Source of the DNA: Prunella strophiata
Lineage: Eukaryota; Chordata; Aves; Passeriformes; Prunellidae
Direction of reading: 5' to 3'
DNA: 64,000 nucleotides
Assembly (NCBI GenBank): GCA_036583965.1
Contig: JAZBQD010000014.1
Coordinates: 5,736,191-5,800,190 of the forward strand
Shown here piece after piece: positions 23,701-34,219 of this stretch; within the stretch, counting starts at the first letter, position 1, and each line of letters opens with the position of its first letter. The notes under the pieces were generated by a model. That model was not told the origin of the DNA and searched no databases. It worked only from the letters and a program-made list of their open reading frames with translations. The position numbers and the translations under genes were made by a program.

Positions 23701-26700
23701 GAGACACAACTTTACCGCAGAAAAGAACAGGCTATAAAGATTTTTTTTTTCTAAATGGAATGATCTCCTCAAATTCAACATCCTACTGTTAATGTTTCTT
23801 CTTGGCTTTGAAGCACAATAATTCCTCTCTTTGATGTACACACATTTCAGTATCCAAACAGGTGATACTTGTATCTTAACAGGACAAACTGAAGCCTTTT
23901 GAGGTGGAATTTAGCTGAAGACTTGAAATCAGCTTGGCTTCAGATTAGACAAAACTCAAACTGTGAATAATTTGTATCTAAACAGTGAAAAAAGGAATAT
24001 TGCAACACACACTGTTCATGTGAATAATATAAACACTTAAAAAAATCTAAAGGTGGTTAATGATAAACCTCCAGTTAACATTTACCTACAAAAAAAAAAA
24101 AAAAAAAAAAAAGGCATCTTAAAAGTGATGAGAAGGGACTAATGTTTTACACAAATAATGCCAGTAGTTCAGCAGAACTCTCTTAATCATGAACTGTTAT
24201 TCTCCCTTCCTTTGAAACAGTCTGACCATGTGCAAATGAAAAAAAAAAAAAGAAAGGAAGAAGAGTCCATGGGAGCACCAATTTCAGAGGGGACTGGGAG
24301 AGGAAAACCAAAATGTGTTAAGCTAAAATCATCACATGTTGGCTAACAATGTCCTGCTGGCATAGTTTAGGTTTTCTGTAAAATGTTTTGCACCACAAAC
24401 TCCTTACTTACACAAAAGCCGAGGAAATGTGTGACTGTGTGAAAGAGCTTTGGGTGTCCCTCCTTTTAAAAACCAAACACTGTGCTGCATCCTCGATGAT
24501 GTATGGGAGTGAGGAGTGGGTTCTTGGGGCAGTCAGATAGTTTGGTGAAGGTTCAAGCACAGGTTTTTACATCTCCTTTTCCACTTCTCCGCTGCATGCC
24601 TGAAGACTTCATGTTTTACCCATCTGGTTGTGGGAGCACGAGCCAAACTCCCTCTCCAGTTCACTGATGTTCACTAATTAGATGAGCATGCAGAACCTTT
24701 GCACCTTCCTGATTTGGGAGGGGATGTGAGAGCCACACAGGAACGAGGCAGGGTAGTTAAAACACTTTTGGTCTCCACCAGATCTCTCCTGTTCCTCCAG
24801 TTTGGTTTGGGGGCTCTGCTGCTTGTGTTTGACTCCAGACTTGGGGCTGCAGAAGCCTAGAACTAAATCCTGTGAGCTCCAGTTGTACTTATTTAATAAT
24901 ATATTTAACAAATATTGAAAGAGGAAAAGGTCATGGGTTGACCCTGATGTGAAAGTTTTGCTCTTTTCAGAGAGTACAGAAAGTTGCTTACAGGGAGATT
25001 GAGAAGGAACCCCCCAGCTCACTGCTTTTGTGGCTTGTGACGGAATTCCACTAAAAACAATTTGTGATTTATTTCAGCTGCATAATAATATTACAAAGTA
25101 ATAAAAATAAAGGCATATTTAATGATGTCCTTCCATTAAATGGTATGCCCTGGCTGTCTACCAATGGCTCTACAGACCTACTGGCGCCTGTGTCAAGACT
25201 CTTTTCTTTCAGTGTGGGGAGAGACATTAAATACCATGATAGAGTCCTATGTACCACCAGGTTATGCTGCACAATTAATTTCCATTAGGCAAGTAATTTT
25301 TTCCTTTCCTTGGACCATTGCTACTTTGTTTTGCTTATAAATATGCTTGTGCAGTGGGACCCAATTTAAACAAAGACTTGACAGTAACTTTGCTGGACAC
25401 AGCCAGAATGGGACATCTGGGTCTCATCACAGCCAAAGGTCTCTTCCCTCACCCTCTCATCTTCACAGCATATCAGTGCTCTCAAGCACTGCTCTCTTCA
25501 AGTCTCTGGAATGCATTTGTTATTTTCATTATTAGCTGGGAAAAAAAATCAGGCAATCCCCATTCAGAAGAGGACAGAAAAAAGGATTTTCAATTGTAAA
25601 GGATACTGGAGAAAAAATGAGGAGAGGAATTACTATAGTGGGATAGAAATCATTTGTTGACATCCTCTTCCTCAAAGTTTTCAGAAGCATTTTACAAACT
25701 GCATCAGATCATTTCTCCAAAACAAGCACAAAATCTGCTATCTCTTGGACAAGAGCCCAGGGGCTGTGCTTGCTGTCCTGGTATACAATGAGATCCACGA
25801 GGTGGATCCTACCCCAAACAGCAGTTCAGCAGGGGAGGACTGAGCAGGCAGGGCTGCAGCTCTCCAAAGGTTCAGTATCAAAACCCAGTTTCTGGGGAAA
25901 GTGCACTTGCATGTGCTTGTTGGAATCTCCATTTTCTGTCTTTTCTGAGCAGCTGGGGAAAGGTTTGAAGTTCCTCTCAAGTGGTCAGAGTGAGGTGAGC
26001 AGCTTGTACTCCCATGTGCTGACTGGCTGCAGAAAGAAATGGAGTTGTGTGTTCTCTCATGTTGTGCAGTGTGAGGTTAAAGCCATGAAGGTCCTTTCTG
26101 CCATGGAAAGGGCTTGATTAATCTCTGGCTCAGGGATGGTTTCCCAAAGAGTTACCAGAACCACTCTGGCAGTGCTTGTGCTTTCTCTGAAGGTTTCCCA
26201 TCCAAGGATCCAGCAGTCTTGAGCTTGGTTAATTATTCCTAGAGAGAACCTACACACACAGAATCCTCCCACATGAAACTGAATCCCAACCTGTTCCAGA
26301 GGAGAACAAGGAGCCTGGGGGTAGGGAGAGGAGCTCTGCCCACTTGCTGCATCTTGGCTTCCCCCATTCTTAAGCCAGACCTTGAGCTACACATGCTTTT
26401 AGGCTGAAAAAGAGAGTTTGGCACCTGTCACTTTTCCATTTACAAATTAGTAGCCAATGCTGAATGTGTGAATTTATTCCATTTTTATCCTCTTCTCATA
26501 AGATATTGTTTGTTTATTATTTATACTGTTCATAGGAACAAAGCATAAATGGTTACAACAAGGTTTCTGCCAAGCAATTTTGGTGCACTCCAGAGAGAGC
26601 CCCTTCTCATGCCAAGATGGTATCCAGTTATTGGTAGTGGAGACTTTTTTGGGAGAGGCAAAAAGATGAATTCTTCAAAGAGTCTTCTGGCTCTTCAGGT

Positions 26701-26701
26701 C
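17736..26701. other. Nine kilobases of non-genic sequence
   Basis: No gene or transposon was recognised. Homopolymers include T17 at 19159-19175, A23 at 24090-24112 and A13 at 24239-24251. A short run of TGCA units lies at 22638-22650. All open frames are below 120 codons, with no domain or splice structure that I could support. Confidence 0.5.
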
Positions 26702-27124
26702 CTCAGCAGAGGCAGAGGAGGAGGAGGAGGCAGAGGAGGAGAAGGAGAAGGGGAAAGGGAAGGAAGTGAAGAAAGAGAAGGGGAAAGAGAAGGGGTAGGA
26801 GAAGGAGGAAGACAGAAGGGGAAAGAGGAGAAGGAGAAGAAAAAGGAAAAGGAAGGAGGAGAAGAAGAAAGGAGAAGAAGGAGGAAGAGGTGGAGAAGGA
26901 GGAGGAGTGAAGAAAGAGAAGAAGAAAGGGGGAAGGAGGAGAAGGAGAAAGGAGAAGAGAAGGAGAAGGAGAAGGAGAAGGAGAAGGAGAAGGAGAAGGA
27001 GAAGGAGAAGGAGAAGGAGAAGGAGAAGGAGAAGGAGAAGGAGAAGGAGAAGGAGAAGGAGAAGGAGAAGGAGAAGGAGAAGGAGAAGGAGAAGGAGAAG
27101 GAGAAGGAGAAGGAGAAGGGAGAG
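26702..27124 (+). repeat. Purine tract ending in a perfect GAGAAG hexamer array
   Basis: About 420 bases are almost wholly A and G on the plus strand, broken only by a few C or T. The first 255 bases are irregular GGA/GAA-type repeats. From 26957 to 27118 there are 27 perfect copies of GAGAAG without an error. Purine strands with mirror symmetry can form triplex (H-DNA). The 212-codon plus-strand frame and the minus-strand frames across it are repeat artefacts. Confidence 0.95.
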
Positions 27125-27479
27125 CCCAGCATTTTTCCCTTCCCACTTTGCATGTTAGTGACATCGCAGGTCTGCCCAGTGCTTTGATAAAAACACAAGA
27201 TCCCGAGCAGGGTGTGTGTGACTCAGAGAGTTTGGCTCGTCTGGTGCAGGGCCTAACCTTTTATCTGCCTTGATCGCTCCTCCACGACCTCTTTCAAAAG
27301 CTCCTTTTCTGCACTGTAATGTTCTGCCAATCATAATTTGCATTTCTGAACGCATGAAAGAACTGTTTCCTGTCTCTGGTGGAAAAAGGGAGGGGGAGGG
27401 TAAAAAGTATTTAAAGTCAAACTGAGATTTTTCTTTTAAAGCCTGCTACGGGAAAACAAAAGGCGTTTCCATTCCGGGC

Positions 27480-28110
27480 ACAGCTCTGGAAGCGGCCGCG
27501 GGCGGGAGGTGCTAACAAGCCGTGTGCGCCGGGTGCCGCTCCGGTTCCACCCGAGCGCCAGCCCTGCCGTCGGGGCGGGGCGGGGATCCCTGGCCGAGCA
27601 CATCGCACAGGTCTGATGGCACAGCCACTCCATCCATCCATCCATCCATCCATCCATCCATCCATCCATCCATCCATCCATCCATCCATCCATCCATCCA
27701 TCCATCCATCCATCCATCCATCCATCCATCCATCATCCATCCATCCATCCATCCATCCATCCATCCATCCATCATCCATCCATCCATCCATCCATCCATC
27801 CATCCATCCATCCATCCATCCATCATCCATCCCCGGCCCCGCTGGTCAGTCCTTGCCAGGGAGGGCAGCGCAGAACCCCCCGAGCCGAAGCGCTGGAAAT
27901 TCTCCTCTCTCCCGCAGGCACCGAGCTCTTGAGCGGGCTCCGGGCGCCGGCGGGGAGCAAAAGCTCTCTCTCTGACGGCGCTGGGATGCCAGGTCCCCGT
28001 GTGGAGGTGCCGCTGTGTGCGCAGCAGCTCCCCCCAGCACTCGGCTAATCTCTATTACATATCTACAGACAAAACAGCTACTTGGCATCGTGCGGCGGAT
28101 GTCTGCAACT
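27480..28110. promoter_or_regulatory. CpG island split by an ATCC array
   Basis: CG-dense sequence occurs on both sides of the tetranucleotide array (27480-27629 and 27833-28110). A double SP1-type box, GGGGCGGGGCGGGG, lies at 27572-27585. This is a good promoter candidate by composition. No TATA box, initiator or coding first exon is recognisable, and the direction of transcription cannot be assigned. Confidence 0.55.
27630..27832 (+). repeat. (ATCC)n microsatellite with three ATC interruptions
   Basis: About 203 bases of ATCC tetranucleotides are broken at three points where one C is missing, giving CATCATCC (around 27732, 27771 and 27822). The interruptions are 39 and 51 bases apart. The array lies within the CpG island. 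The frames rich in Ile-His-Pro-Ser on the plus strand and Trp-Met-Asp-Gly on the minus strand are artefacts of it. Confidence 0.97.
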
Positions 28111-28239
28111 TCTGCCAGGACGCTGAACAGGGGCCAGGAACTTGGGTGGAGCCAGGAGCCAGGAGGTCATCTGGGGTTGCTGCTCTTTGTTAGAGCTGAG
28201 TAACGTTGTGAATGTATTAAGCTCCTTTCCACGCACCGA

Positions 28240-28620
28240 TTTTATTTTTTTTTCCTGATGCCTTCAATAGTCTTTTTTTTTTTTTTTTTTTTCCCCCCCA
28301 CTGGACCAGATTAATGTACAAACACGCAAGGCAGAGCAGTCTGCTCATTTGCACTTAGCATGAAACCCTGAGTTTGACTTTTTTTTTTTTTTTTTTCAGA
28401 AAAATGAACCAACATACTTCCTGCAACAGTTTGCTCTGTGAGAACAACAACTTGGGTGCTTTGTCATTTCCTCACTTTTAGACACTCATCAGACAGTCAC
28501 CTTCACAAAACTATGAGGTGATCTCATTATTGCTCCCTAAGAGAATAAGGTGTTTTTTTTTTTTGTTTTGGGTTGGTTTTTTTTTTTTTTTTTTGTTTGT
28601 TTGTTTTCTTTTTAATAAAG
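28240..28620. repeat. Cluster of T tracts
   Basis: Four T tracts lie within 380 bases: T20 followed by C7 at 28273-28299, T18 at 28379-28396, and T-rich runs at 28553-28564 and 28577-28616 with GTTT spacers. On the minus strand they read as A tracts. No transposon body is recognisable beside them. Confidence 0.85.
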
Positions 28621-30036
28621 CTGAAGGTGGGCTGAAGCAAATTGTGGCACCTGGAATTGCAAAGCTGTGGCTGGATCCCAAAACCCAAAACCCTGCTGAG
28701 CACAGGAATGCTACTGGAACCTGTGGGGACTGAAAAATGGCAAGAGTAAGATCTGCATTTTGTACAACTGATGCTATTAAATGAGTTCTGTGGCTGCATG
28801 GATGTACCTGCTTGTTCTGACCTATTAGATGCCAGAGTGTTTGTAGATATTTATATATAAAATTGAGTCATTTGTGTGGATCTCCTTCTTAAAACAGCCT
28901 TGCAGATGAAAGAGGTTAACAGCTCAGCAATCCAAATGATAGTTTCTTTCCATGTCAAATTACAGGAAAATGGTTACTTACATGGAAAGAGTAAACTATT
29001 TACAATCAAGAAAATCAAAGTGCCTGGGTGGGTGAACACGTGGAGTTCAGGGTTTCATGGCAGAGTCTCCACTGCTGAGACTGATACTCCCATGGCTTCT
29101 TCCTTTTTTTATTCAGGTATTCTTTAACCCAAACATATGCTGTCTACTGAATTTCATCTACCCTCTGCTGGCCTGCCTGAGGTTCACAGTCATGGCAGAT
29201 GTGTTGTTAAGGTTGACATAACCAGGCTTTTTGGTGGTGGGCAACAGCCTTATTCTTCTCCAGGCTGGACAACATATGTGAACATCCCCATTGCAGTCTT
29301 CCTTCAGCCCTCTTATTTTAACCAGTCCTTTCCCTGACAGATAGCACAGGGTAAGACAGGAAAATCACAGGCCCTAAAACATCACAGGTGTTCTCTGCAG
29401 TCACCTCTGCTGAGCTTGACATGATGTGTTTGGGCTGGGATGCAGAAAATGCCATTGGACACCACAAAAATCCCATCATGAATGTCCTTGGCAGTCCTGG
29501 GGGAGGCTGTAGCAGATTTTCTGCAAGGCTTCTCTCTCAGGAAAAGCTTTGTGTTGTTCTATAAAAGGCATCACAAGCATCATGTGCCACCCACCTGCTG
29601 CTCCTCTTCACCCCTGGAACAGGATTGCTTTGTATTAGGCCAAAAAGTGCTTGAGTCTAAGATGCAAGTACACCTGTTATCTCCATGTGTTTATATAATG
29701 ATATCAAACATCTTATTTCTTAAATAATAAATATGTGTTTTTATAGTTTTTTCCCCCCTGGAGCCTTGTTGGATGAAAGGTGTCGTTACATAAAATATTT
29801 TATTCATGGCTATGTTTATCCAGACTGTGACACCCCTTTCCAGAGACATTATCTAATTCTAGCATCTGAGAGAATCTTTAAATAAGATTTTGTGGTAACC
29901 ACAAATAACAAAGGGAGGAAGATTGTGGAAAGGTAAAAAGGCAGACCTTGATTTGTAACAGGCGAGCTAAAAATTCCCTGCAGTCCCTCAGTCCTACATC
30001 CCAGTCTCTTTGTGCTGCTCTGCTCTTTAATAATGG

Positions 30037-30072
<36 letters not shown>

Positions 30073-32820
30073 GACAAGACAAATTGTCTAGCCACAAGAA
30101 TTTAAACAATGCTTTTAATCTGAGTGAAGAAATGTACTGCACTGCTTGGCTGCCTTTAAAGTCTACTATTGCAATATGTCAGCAAAAGGTGTATTTGTAG
30201 AAGGGAGAGCTGTAGCTTAATGTAGCTGCACCATAAAGTTATTTATCCCTGCTGTGCTTCGATTTACCATTCTCAATAACTTCCTTGACATTTTTTTTCT
30301 GCTAAGAAATCTTGAGGTGGTGCCTGCAGAGGTGGAAGCAGGGGGTGATTCACTGCTCCTCACCCCTGGTGCTGCCCTTGCCTCTCAGCCAGACAAGCTG
30401 GTTGATGATTAATTTTAATTTTTCTTTAAAAAACCTGAGTTTTAAGGAAAGGGAAATTTCACTGCACCTTTTCACCTGAAATGCATTGAACAGCACAAAT
30501 TTTTCTTGAATGCAAATAAACATTTTCACCCTAAGGGCTGGTGACATCGTGATGCTCTTTTTGCACAGATCAAGTGCCTGACATGGGCCTGCCTCTCCTC
30601 CATTTGTCTCCAGCTGTGTCCTTCCTCCCTTAGCCTGAGACACTCTGCTTTACCCACATCACTCATGGGATCTTGTGTGCACTCTGTTAGGCCACATGAG
30701 TGGGTTGTGGAGGACATTCCATAGATCCATGCAAAAGGACAGGGACTCTGATCATGTCTCATTTCCCATCAGGGGAGACAGTGCCAGATGGTGTTCTGGG
30801 ACCCAACCCAGCCCCATGTCCCCAACAGACTGGTGGGAGCAAAGGGGATTAAAAAGTGTTTCCTATTAATTCCTGGAGTCCTCAGTTTCCTCAACACACC
30901 AAAATGTGCATCTTGTGGTTCACAGCCTTTTTGAAGAACTTGATACATGGCTTGTAAGGCCAGAGAGTTTGACTCTTCCTGGGTGCTCACATTTTCTTAT
31001 CACACGTTTGGGAGAGTCTGTGCACTCTCTTAGTGAAAACAGCTCTGCACACAGATATAAATCCACTGTATTGGAAAGCAGGGAGACAGATGGCTCTATT
31101 ACCCCATGTAACCAAACACAGGATGCAGATGATCTGAAACAATTAGAATGGGAGTTTTCCTGTCTGAGAGTTTTAAAGAGATTTCATTCATCATATGCTT
31201 AGTGGCATGGCTCTAGCTCCAAGGACATATCTGAGGCAGAGATTTTAAAATATTAATAATAAAGCTTTTCTGCTCACTGTAACATTATGGTTGTAAAGTG
31301 CTAATTTGCATAAGCCCTTAACACCAAAAGCAACTGATATGCATCACCCCAAATCCTGTGAGTTTTGCTTTTTCAGGGGAGTCATGAGAGTGTTTCTCCA
31401 CTTACTTCATGCCAAATCTACCTTCACTTTTTAGGAACAGCTCAGCAAACACTTGCCTGGGACACTCCTTTCCAATGACCAGCTCACCTTGGCCCAGCGG
31501 CGATGGAGCGGGGAAGGCTCCTGTTTTCAGGCCTAATTGGAATTGGCCTGTTCCAAGGAAGCTGGGAGAATGTTTGTTTGGCAGGTGTGTGTGTGCTGGC
31601 TTTACCCCATCCACTGAGGCTGCTCAGCCCCCTGGAATGCTCCTTTCCTGCACCGAGGGGATTCCTGGGCAGGGGGAAGGTTCTTATCCTATAAACACAG
31701 CTGATCACATGGAGCCACCACTTCTCAGCACCACCTTATAAGAAAAGGGATGAGCTGGGAAGAGATCATCTGAAAGAGGGACCTAGAGAATCAGAATCCT
31801 TAAATCCATATTTAGTTCCTGAGCTGATTTTCTCCTAAGTGTTGTTTCTGAGTAACTCCTCCCGTTCAGCAGAAGTCACTGTGAAAAGAAAACCAGAGTG
31901 TGTGCACGCCATGTATCATAAATCACTTCATCACACACTGAAGCGTGGCCAGTCCTGGGTGAAAAGCAGGCAGATGTTTAACATGCCATGGTACAGCAGC
32001 TCTCCAGAGCAGATTTCAGTGGGGCAGGAAGAACGCCACAAAACTGCAAAGAAAGATTGAGTTAGGCGAGACATAATTACCAAACCTGGACTATGTCCAG
32101 GACACTGGGGCAAACCCTCCCGCCCTGCAAATTTGATTTTAACAACTTTAATTTTAAACACCTGATAGTCGTATTTCTTGCCAAGTGAACAGATTGCTGA
32201 GAGAGGCACCATTTCTTAAATAGAAAAAAATCCTTAGAAAATTAAGAAAGGAAAGGCAAAAAACCAAAAAGAGTTTCCTCCTATAAGATTTGTGACACCT
32301 CAGTGGGAAACCATGAAATCTCCACTGCAAAAACACATTTTCTGGGTTGTAGGTCAGCTTAGCTTATAGCACCCCACAGCTCAGGCCAATATTTTGTGCA
32401 TGGAAGTGATGAATTGTAGAAAGTGAAACTTGCACAGGGGCATCAGCAGAGGGAGTCCAGGTCAGAGCAGTACAGAAAAAAAACCCAAGAAGAACCTGCC
32501 TAAAATAAGAAAAAACTCTCAGCTTATTTTGCTATTGAAGCATATTTGTGCACCAGCATTTATTGATGACATTGCAAATATCCACCTCTGACAACCAAAT
32601 GGTTTGACACACCAGGTTGCTTATGTGGAATTCAATTGTGTCTACAGCCCTGCAACAAAACAAGCAAAGCAAAATGAACACCTGAAAGAAAACTTCTTGT
32701 ATAACACAGACTCTCAGGATATCAGGACAAACACTGCTGACCTTGGCTACCCGTGAGATTTGCCATGTGAGCAGAGCAAATCAGTTCTCACAGCAATTTG
32801 CAAGCTTTGGAATAAGCAAG
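28621..32820. other. Non-genic stretch with one long T run
   Basis: T31 lies at 30038-30068. A weak minus-strand CR1-like fragment at 29230-29330 is listed separately. Octamer-like ATTTGCATA occurs near 31304. No gene is supported. Confidence 0.5.
29230..29330 (-). mobile_element. Possible CR1 LINE fragment
   Basis: 'attcttctccaggctggaca' near 29252, with 'cttcagccctctt' about 50 bases further on, resembles the reverse complement of the end of the CR1 open reading frame, where 'tcttctccaggctgaacaa' is followed by 'ctccagccctctgatcat'. The rest does not align well by eye, so the call is weak. Confidence 0.28.
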
Positions 32821-32901
32821 TCCTGACCCTGCTTTAGCACAGGGGGATGGAGTAGGTAATTTTCTGGGTTTCCTTCCAGTCAGAAATTTCTGTGATATGA
32901 G
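32821..32901 (+). mobile_element. Old CR1 LINE 3' end
   Basis: The order 'ccctgctttagcacaggggg', 'atggagtagg', 'tttccttccag' and 'tttctgtgatatga' follows the CR1 3' end, in which 'cttgagcaggggg', 'ttggaccaga', 'cccttccaac' and 'attctgtgattctg' occur in that order. The match is clearly diverged, so the insertion is old. The orientation is plus. Confidence 0.6.
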
Positions 32902-34049
32902 GGCCCAGTCCCAAAACCTACAAACCAGGTTCCAAAAGATAATGGAAAAATAATAAAGCATCTACTACTGCAAGTTGTTAGGTGCTGCAGGAAGCCAATG
33001 CTACCCTACAGAAGGGTGCCCCATAATAGTTTGCAGACGAGTGGCTTTAAGTAGAAGAAGCTGTACTCGCATCACCCTGAAGTAACTAGAAGCACATGGA
33101 GAATCTGTTTTCCTGGCTTTTTCACCCAAGTGAAACAACCTTTTCCAGTTGCTGCTGAAAGGAATTTAATGAAATAATCTATACGTGAGATTATTTCCAT
33201 GTTTGCACAAAACATGAAACAAGTGTTCGGGACTTTCTCTGTCCCATTTTCAGGCTCTGGTTGTGTTGCACATGGGACACATTTATCTCAGATGGAAAAA
33301 ATCTGCAGCACTGATTTCCCTGGTGTATGTGCTGCTCACACCAAGGTGTTGGATAGGAGCTTCAATTCCCAAAGGGGAAGAGGAGGGCTTCAGGCAGGTG
33401 CAGCAGTACCTGTGTGCCAGCCTGCTGAGGATGCTGCCAGCTGCAGCCTCCTGCTGTGCAATCCTCACACCAGAACTTACACCAGTGCTGCCACCCTGTT
33501 CTGAATACCTCAAGTTTGACCACAGCCACCATGAGAGTGCCACTTTGGGGTTTGGGGGGTGGCTACAAAGCCCTGAAGCCAACCAAAGCCAGGGGTCAGC
33601 CCTTGACAGCTTTGTTGTGGGGTTGGCCTGGCATGTCCAAGGCAGCTTGATGCCCAGGGAATGCAGCAGACCCAAGCTCTCATGTATTGCATTTTTAATC
33701 AGCTCTGCTGCCTCATTTCAAGAATGAGAGTGTTTATACTCACTATCCAAGAAAGCAGTACTATTATTATAGCTTTGCTACATACTGGCCTGTTCCCAGG
33801 TGCACACTGTTAAGCAAGAAAGTACAATTCACAAGTTGAACAAAATAGCAAAATGTTCCATGTTTCACAGTTTTTTCAGCAGCCTGGGAACAAAACACAG
33901 ATATACTTTATCCTCCCTGCTGGTGATGAAGCTCAGACACTCATCAGAGGTGTGTTGTTATTTTTAGCCATGACACAGAGAAAACTATAGCAGAAACCAT
34001 TTTTCTTTCCCTTTTAAAACCCTCGTATGTAGAAAGGAGGCAATGGCTT
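32902..34049. other. Non-genic stretch
   Basis: A 154-codon frame at 33263-33727 overlaps a 130-codon frame on the opposite strand. Neither has a recognisable domain, and composition explains both. No repeat was recognised. Confidence 0.45.
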
Positions 34050-34087
34050 TACACAGCTATTTGTCCATTACACAGCTACTTGTCCAT
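34050..34087 (+). repeat. 19-bp tandem duplication
   Basis: TACACAGCTATTTGTCCAT at 34050-34068 is repeated at 34069-34087 with a single T to C difference. The high identity suggests a recent local duplication, for example by replication slippage. Confidence 0.93.
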
Positions 34088-34140
34088 TTTTTTTCTGAGC
34101 AGAATAATGAAAAGGACCAGAGCAAAACTTCAGCTTCAGT

Positions 34141-34219
34141 TCTCTGGTGTAAATCAAGTTTCACCACAGATCAGTGGAGCTGTCAGATAGTGCACACCAG
34201 GATAGGGCTAGGCCCTCTG
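34141..34219. repeat. Relic of an ancient amniote near-palindromic repeat
   Basis: 'tctggtgtaaatca' at the left, 'cagtggagct' in the middle and 'tgcacaccagga' with 'aggccct' at the right match the order of an old amniote repeat whose two ends, built around 'ggtgtaaat' and 'tttacacc', are inverse copies. The family name is uncertain. Relics of the same kind lie at 9886-9987 and 62165-62245. Confidence 0.4.

Noticed and set aside
26549..27198. Long frames rich in Glu-Lys, Arg or Ser-Pro on both strands
   Set aside because: They are direct translations of the purine repeat and have no unique sequence of coding character.
27417..27975. Frames rich in Ile-His-Pro-Ser or Trp-Met-Asp-Gly
   Set aside because: They are translations of the ATCC array, present on both strands.
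33263..33727. 154-codon plus-strand frame
   Set aside because: A 130-codon frame lies on the opposite strand over the same bases, no domain is visible, and the length is possible by chance in 64 kb.
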